A stretch of 64,000 nucleotides of DNA, taken from contig VZTJ01005497.1 of NCBI GenBank assembly GCA_013397795.1, positions 237,038 through 301,037 on the forward strand, read 5' to 3'. The notes beneath the pieces are model-generated. The model saw only the letters and a list, made by a program, of their open reading frames with translations. It did not search any database and was not told where the DNA came from. The stretch comes from Orthonyx spaldingii (Eukaryota > Chordata > Aves > Passeriformes > Orthonychidae). Of this stretch, positions 57,891 through 64,000 are shown one piece after another. The position numbers and the translations under genes are program-made. How positions within the stretch are numbered: position 1 is the stretch's first letter; each line of letters begins with the position of its first letter.

Positions 57891-60235
57891 ATCAGCTGGG
57901 AGCAGTAGCTGCTAAATCCTGCTGCAGGATGGAGCTGGGGCTCTCTGAGACATTTCCTCACAGTTATGGCCATTGTTCCCTGCCTGATGGACAAACAATG
58001 GGCAGGTCCTCAGTGATGTTGAAAATGATCTCTAGCCATGACAGGCTTTGGCCTGAGAGAGGACAGGAAAGGGGACGGGGGCAGTGGTGCTGGCATAGAC
58101 CAGCAGATGGGAATTGCTGGGGTTTGATCCTTTAAAAAAGTGCTTTGAATTGTTCTTCATAGCATTTCCTGGAGAAATGGGTGAAAGTCACCGATCATCA
58201 CCCACACGACTGAGCTGCATCTGGGGACCTTTAACCTTCAGTAGAGGTGTGTGGGACATGAAGGGAGCATCAGCACTGCAGGATGCTGCTGACTCAGAGA
58301 CAGGAGCTCCTATGACCAGCACATCCCTGGGTGAATGCTGGTGTGGAGATGACCTGAATCCCTTTCTACCTCTCTGGTTACAGCAGGGACAGAGTTTTGG
58401 ATCTGGCCCCCGTGGCTGATTGGGAGCGCATCTAATCACCTCCAATGGGAGCAGCTTATCCAGCACAGCCGTGCCAAGAGGCCCTTTTGCGTCACAACAG
58501 CTGGATTTTCTATTCCCAAAGTGTTCCTTGCCTCAGTGCCTGGACCACACGCCACGGCAGAGCACAGCATGTTTGGGAGAAAAGAGTCCAAAAGTTTCAA
58601 GATTTATCTTTTGTCCCACCTTCAAAACAAGGAAAAGAGGGGGAGTTTCCAGTAAAGTGTAAAACGAAAGTATGACAAAGGCAGCCTTTTTCCCTATATT
58701 TTTTCCAGCCTCAGTGTCGTCTTCTCTATTCCCTGGTAGGTTTGGCCTTTGGTTATTGTCCAACATGCCCAGGCAGCACAAGAACCAAAGGTGCCATGAC
58801 CTGCACCCTTTCCCTGGATGCCAGCAGCTCGTGCCCTACCCAGAGCTTCGCTGAACCTAGAGCTTCATCCTGTCTGGGGATGTGGATATTTTGGGGACAT
58901 TCCCTGTGCCCAAATCACCTCCCAGAGTGTGCCTTTGAGTAGGACCCCATCGGGAGCAGCCGGGGTGGGGCAGGAGCAGCACACACGTGTGTCCACACGT
59001 CTCCGCCGGCCTGGGGAAGGAAGCAGACGTGACCTACTTTAGCTCCGAGGCGAGCGGGTCCCAGTGTAAAAGCTTAATCGAGCCGAGCGTAAATTATTCA
59101 TGGCCTGGCCATGTTAATGCATGTGCTAAAGGGTTTTTAAGAAAAAACCAAAAAACAAAACAAAACAAAACAAACCAACAAAACACCAGGAAAAAGTCTA
59201 CTCTATAATTTAAAGTCTTGCACACTCCCATCACCAGGCCCCGCTGCTCTCCAGAGTGTTTCCGCTCAGGTGAGCAGGGCTGCGAGATGTGGACAGACCC
59301 AGCAGGGAAGAGCCGGCCCGCTGGAGCTGGGACTGGAGCCAGAGCCGGAGCCGGGATGCAGCAGCAGCCTGGGCAGTGGGCGAGGGGGGGTCCCACGGGA
59401 AGGAGCTGGCAGCCCTGCTCTGCTGCGGGCAGCCCACAGCCCCACAGAGCCGCTTCCCGGACCAGTAGAGCTCGCTCAAATCCATTCCCAGGCACAGGGG
59501 CTAGCTGGGCTGTTTTTAGACCTGCCTTTTTCTAATTTTTTTCCTTGCTTTCACTCAGCGCTGCCCTCGAAGCCCTGAGGAGAGAGGAAAACACTGATCC
59601 CTGGGGCGGGAAGCTGGGTGGGAGGGCTCTGGAGTGCCCCAGGGCAGGGGCCAGTGAGCTCGGCCGTGGGGACTCCTGAGGCACAGTAGGGAGAGCCCCT
59701 GGCCCCCGCAGGGAGATTCCCACCGGGACAGCCACCCCCCGCCCCAGGACTGCCGTTCCCATAGCTGCTTTAGCAGGTACAGATAAAACCATGGAAAGGT
59801 TTGGGCAGCCCAGGCCCCAGAGCAGGAGCTGAGCAGGGGCAAGGCGATGCTCCAGCCGCAGAGAATGTTTGCCTTCTATGGAGATCTCCTTCTGCACTGC
59901 TGGCACAGAGGAGAGGCCCTCAGCCTCCACAGACGCTGGGAGGGGGGAACAAAAAACACCCAAAAAAGCTCAGGGCTGCCCTCATAGAGGCCTCCAGCAG
60001 AGCTCAGCACCACCAACCTCCTCAACATGTGCCTGTAGAGGCAACGACTTGCCCTTCTCCCAGCAGGGTAGGGAAGATCGCAGCTCCTGGTCCTCAGCTG
60101 CATCCCAAAGCAGCCCCCATCCTTCCAGCCTCGGAAACAGGACCAGGGAGGGGCCAGGCTGGGCCTGAAGCATCCCACATCATTCCCACAAGAAAATACC
60201 CACGACCACAGAAAAAGTCACAGCAGCCTCTGGGT
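57891..60235. other. Intergenic, possible regulatory patch at 59.0-59.3 kb
   Basis: No gene seen. An (AAAAC)n-like run lies at 59146-59185 and GC-rich sequence at 59.2-59.5 kb. Plain otherwise. Confidence 0.4.
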
Positions 60236-61303
60236 GTATTTTTTTTTTTTTTGGTTGCATTTCATATATTATCCAGTTTCACATTCTCATAGGATCAGCA
60301 ATTATAGAGCAACGTATTGTCAAATCTTTTAATACAAGCGAGACAGCCATGGTCAGATAATACTTAAAGCACTTCAATACCAAGCAATAAGATGCTAAAA
60401 CAAAAATTGCACAATTTCTTGTTTACGATGCCTGACTAAATCATTGGTACAGAAGACAACCCTTCTTTTTCAAGCTTTTAACTAAACATTAACTTATCTT
60501 ACAGGATTACAATTTCTCTTTAATAATAATAATTAATTGCACACACACACACATTTTTTATGATGCATAAATATTTCCTTATTACACATGGTACAAAAAT
60601 ACTCATACTTTTTATTTTTTTTGTTCGGTATTCCCATAAGGATGGCTGATTATTTGGCAGGACTGGATGCTCTCCAATCAGAAGGATGTGGAAAAAAAAA
60701 AAAAAAAAAAGAGGTTAAATATTTTACAGCTGTTCTATATATAGAAGTCTGAAGAAGGAAAAAAATAATATAATAACCCTAACTTTAAAACCAGAGCAGA
60801 ATGGATAAGAACAAAAACCCAGTGCATCGTACTTTGGAAGAAAAAAAAAAAAAGGAACAAAAAAGCATTTTTCAAATGTTTCTGGTCATCCTGGGGAGGG
60901 GAGGGTGGAGGTGGGAGAAGGGGTGAGACAAGGACAGTTAGTATTTCTCAAAGCCAAGTCTTCACCGAAGCAAGAGGAAAACCTTGATGGATCAATCTGT
61001 TGGGCCAAGACCTGTTGCTAACGGTTACACAAACGCTAGAACAAACAAACTTACACTCACACGGACACAAGTTAAGTGTTTTAATTCATGCCAGAAAACA
61101 TGCAAAACCCATTTTGCCTTTCAATTCCTTCAGCCGAGCTGTCCCCGGGGCAGGGCGAGCCCAGGGAAGCCCAGGACCGAGCCCCCGGCTGGGTTTCAGT
61201 GCAGCCGAGTGGCAAAGCTCGGTCAGGGAGGAGGTCCTGGGGTGGCTTGAGGGAGGGATGGACGGAGAGAGGGATGGAGGCAGCGCACAGCCCACGGCTG
61301 GGG
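60236..61303 (-). other. Candidate 3' UTR of an unidentified minus-strand gene
   Basis: Strikingly AT-rich and low in CpG against GC-rich flanks, with A/T homopolymers, a CA microsatellite near 60540, AATAAA on the minus strand near 60609 and an AATATA close to an A14 tract at about 60240 in minus orientation. This texture is typical of a vertebrate 3' UTR end. I do not recognise the gene. Confidence 0.4.
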
Positions 61304-61436
61304 CCGCGGCAGCTTCACAGTCCGGGGAGGGGGTGCTGGCAGGCCGGGGGCAGCACGGCGGGGCCGGGCGCGTTGTCTGCTGGCCGCAAACCAAACCCAG
61401 AGGAGTCGGAGCAATCGTCCCTGGCACATCCCTCTG
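61304..61436 (-). CDS. Possible terminal coding exon, unidentified gene
   Basis: On the minus strand a CTCTGCAG acceptor is followed by an open frame reading about 39 residues, including DDCSDSSGFGLRPAD and ending QHPLPGL before TGA, just upstream of the 3' UTR-like stretch. A second acceptor (CTCCCGCAG) lies about 50 bases further upstream. I cannot assign a family and the frame may be spurious. If real, the gene continues beyond the right edge. Confidence 0.2.
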
Positions 61437-62939
61437 CAGAGAGGCAGGGAGGAGGAACACAAGCCGAGGAGAGACACTGCGGGAGAGGAGCGCGGTGAGC
61501 GGGGCCAGCCAGACCTGTGTCCTGAGCGTCGCCCACCGCCCCCTTCCCACCCCAGGGCTCAGGGGGTCTCCCTGCTCCCATCACCCGTCCCGGAAACCCA
61601 ACCACATCATTGGCTGACCATGCGGGGCTGAGCCCAAGCTCCCATACCTCCTCCCCACAAGAATCCAAGGAGCCCAAGGTAGAGCAAGACAAAGACCTGA
61701 CTCCAAGAGTAATTAATTACTTACTAACAAACTAACAAAACTGACGAGACTTCCATCCTTGCTGGGTAGCTTCAGAGGGAGGATACCAGCGCATCTGGAA
61801 GAGAAAGCCATGGCAGAGGTCCATGATCCAGGATTAGCTCAACCAGAGCACAAAACTTCAGCTCCTTCAAGCCATGTGCAAGGGCCATGGAGCAAAGATA
61901 TCTCCAGCACGGGAAAGGAGGCTCCAGGGTGAGCTCCAAATACTACTTGAGTAGCTCCACCCTCAGCCAGTCAAAGGAGGCATCTCAAGACCACACATTA
62001 GAACCAGACCACCTCTACAGGACATGTATGGGGGAAGAAGTGGCTCATCCACTACAGCAAAGGCCCACAGAGTTTTCCAAGCCCCAACTCTGCTACCAGG
62101 AGTGACTCCAGGCAAACCACACCATGGGAAGAACTTGGCAGAGCTGCAAACCAGCAAGACTTGGAGGCTTCCATGGCAGGTGCTTGCTGCCACATCTATT
62201 TCTCAGACCTGCTCCTTGCCCAGGAAGGGGCTGGGTGGGGACCTAATAAGCAAACAAGGGACAGTAACTGAACAGACACTTTCCAGCCCCTTAGGAGATA
62301 CAGTGAGCTGGCAACATCCAGCCCCACAGCTTCGGACATCCAGATGATCCAATTTGGTCAGCAGGGCCACTGTGCCTGGCTGGGCTGCATCAGCAGCTCT
62401 GTGCCTGAGTGCCGCAGGAGACAAGCCCGTGCCCCTTTACTGAGCATGGATCCAGCAGCTGGAGCTTGGTCCTGCTGCTGGAGCACAGCAGCCACCCCTG
62501 CTGCTCCCTCCCCAGCTGCCAGGTACTGAAGCACAGCCTCAGTACATTCAGAGCTCTGAGAACCAGCACAGCGATGGACTTGGCTCTAAGACAGGGAGAA
62601 AAGTGGCAGACAACCCCTCAGAGCCCCGTGTGAGCTGTTCCACTTGTCCCATTCATCCTGGCACAGCTATCCCCTCTCCCAAACAGCCTAGCCAGACACT
62701 CCTCTCCCAAGGATGTGCAGAGACATGCAGCAAACTGCCACAACCTTGGCACCGCTGCCTGTAGTGGCCAAGTCCTCCCCCCAGGCATGAGGGCTGTGAT
62801 GCCAGGAACTGCAGCCACATGAGCTATGGGCCTTGAGTCCCTCTCCAGGAGATGGCTCCTAAAGGAGCCCTGCCAGTATACAGAAGCTCTGTCCTCACAG
62901 GAGACTTTTATCAGCTCAGAACAAGGCCAGTTTGGACAA
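61437..62939. other. GC-moderate sequence, no feature recognised
   Basis: If the terminal exon at 61304-61436 is real this would be its upstream intron. No second exon with compatible splice sites was recognised. Confidence 0.35.
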
Positions 62940-63049
62940 GACTTGGAACAGCCTGGTCTAGTGGAAGGTGTCTCTGCACATGGCATGGGGGTGGAATGAG
63001 ATTGCTTTAAGGTCCCTTCCAATTCAAATCATTCCACAGTTCCATAATC
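62940..63049 (+). mobile_element. CR1 LINE 3' tail fragment
   Basis: acttggaacagcctggtcta, gtggaaggtgtctctgcaca, gctttaaggtcccttccaat and terminal cacagttccataatct: CR1 3' end, plus orientation. Confidence 0.9.
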
Positions 63050-64000
63050 TGATGGACTCTTGCCAAAAACCTTCACAAGCTGACTGGGTGCCACTAAATC
63101 AGCTCCCAGCTGGCCCTGTATCTCACTTCATGGCACAGCATCCCAGTCAGTCCAGTCATGGGAATCAAGGGCACGGACATTACCAAGACCCTCTTCCCCA
63201 GTGAGGGGTCCCATCTAGTGCCAGGACCAAAGTGCCACACACAGCGTGTTTTCACTTCTCCTTTAGCCTGGGAGAAGGACCTTTGCTGCCCAGCCAGGGC
63301 CACCACACTGTGCACAGATACCACCCAGGGAGACTTAGAATGGGCAGTAGCATCACTGACAACTTATAGGGCCACCACAGCAGCTGCCAGAGCAAGGACA
63401 CGAGTTTCTTGCACCCCCCAACCCTGTCATCAGGAGGTGCTTGCTCAGCAGAGCCACATCTGCAGCCGTCCTCCCTGGCCAGTGTCTCCCACTCCACACC
63501 CCTCCCCTCAACAGCTGGAAGCAGTTTCCTCCAGTCCAGCAGCAACAGGAAACTCCCCCTTCATTCACAAGGCTGTGAGTGCTTAACCCTGAGAGCCGCT
63601 TCCATCCCACACAGGCTTGGCCAGGCAGCATGGCTGGGCCATACATGAGCCAGTACAGCCCAGCCTGGTGGCCCTCCATCCTGTCCTCAGAGCCACCTTC
63701 TGGCCCACCTGCAGAGCCTCAGCACCTCCACTTTCAACAGAAATCCTAGGTTTCTTTTAAAACATGCACTGTTCATAGCTCTGGTGCTAATAAACCACCA
63801 CTGCAACAGACCACCCCTCCTTGCCTTCCCCCTGCAGGTCTCCAATGCTCACACACCAAACCCACCCAGCCTGACCCACCATGGCCCCACAGACCACCAG
63901 CCCAGCCCTGCATTCAGAGGAGCTCAGCTTGGAGCCCAGCAGGAGCTTCTACAGACATGACAATCCTGGGTACAATCCAAGGCTCTGACATGCGGGCAGG
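63050..64000. other. Right-edge sequence, nothing recognised
   Basis: Moderate GC. Open frames of up to 142 codons on both strands show no known motif. Confidence 0.4.

Overview
The window looks like avian nuclear DNA, probably from a songbird or other neoavian draft assembly. The reasons are many truncated CR1 LINE tails (at least 15 in 64 kb), compact introns, two GC-rich CpG islands that the assembly could not close (N runs at 4159-4177 and 46390-46433), and a gene order matching the vertebrate DUOXA2-DUOX2-SORD block (human 15q21). All protein-coding genes here are split by introns, so most long single-frame ORFs are not genes.

Layout. (1) 1-4.1 kb: the 5' end of a dual oxidase maturation factor gene (DUOXA2-like) on the minus strand. 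Two coding exons are visible and the rest lies off the left edge. (2) 3.99-4.32 kb: a CpG island that appears to be a shared head-to-head promoter. It contains a minus-strand splice donor (DUOXA leader exon) and a plus-strand donor (DUOX leader exon) about 150 bp apart. (3) 4.2-26.3 kb: a complete dual oxidase gene on the plus strand, with one non-coding leader exon and 33 coding exons. I followed them through with consistent phase to give 1537 codons plus stop. (4) 27.1-43.1 kb: sorbitol dehydrogenase (SORD) on the minus strand, convergent with DUOX. Eight coding exons (335 codons plus stop) are clear; the first, about 22 codons, was not found. (5) 45.8-47.7 kb: the probable SORD promoter CpG island with an assembly gap and a hexanucleotide GC minisatellite. 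It is flanked by two direct copies of a ~370-bp sequence, one of which has been split by a CR1 insertion. (6) 47.7-60.2 kb: intergenic DNA with CR1 tails and small repeats; I recognise no gene. (7) 60.2-61.4 kb: AT-rich sequence that reads like a 3' UTR on the minus strand, preceded by a possible terminal coding exon of an unidentified gene extending past the right edge.

Functionally, DUOXA and DUOX form an enzyme/maturation-factor pair. DUOXA escorts DUOX out of the ER, and DUOX makes extracellular H2O2 from cytosolic NADPH under Ca2+ control. The shared promoter would keep the two co-expressed. SORD is an unrelated polyol-pathway enzyme held in conserved synteny. I found no CRISPR, tRNA, rRNA or prokaryotic feature, and no clear novel gene system. 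The most notable unexplained structure is the split direct repeat around the SORD CpG island.
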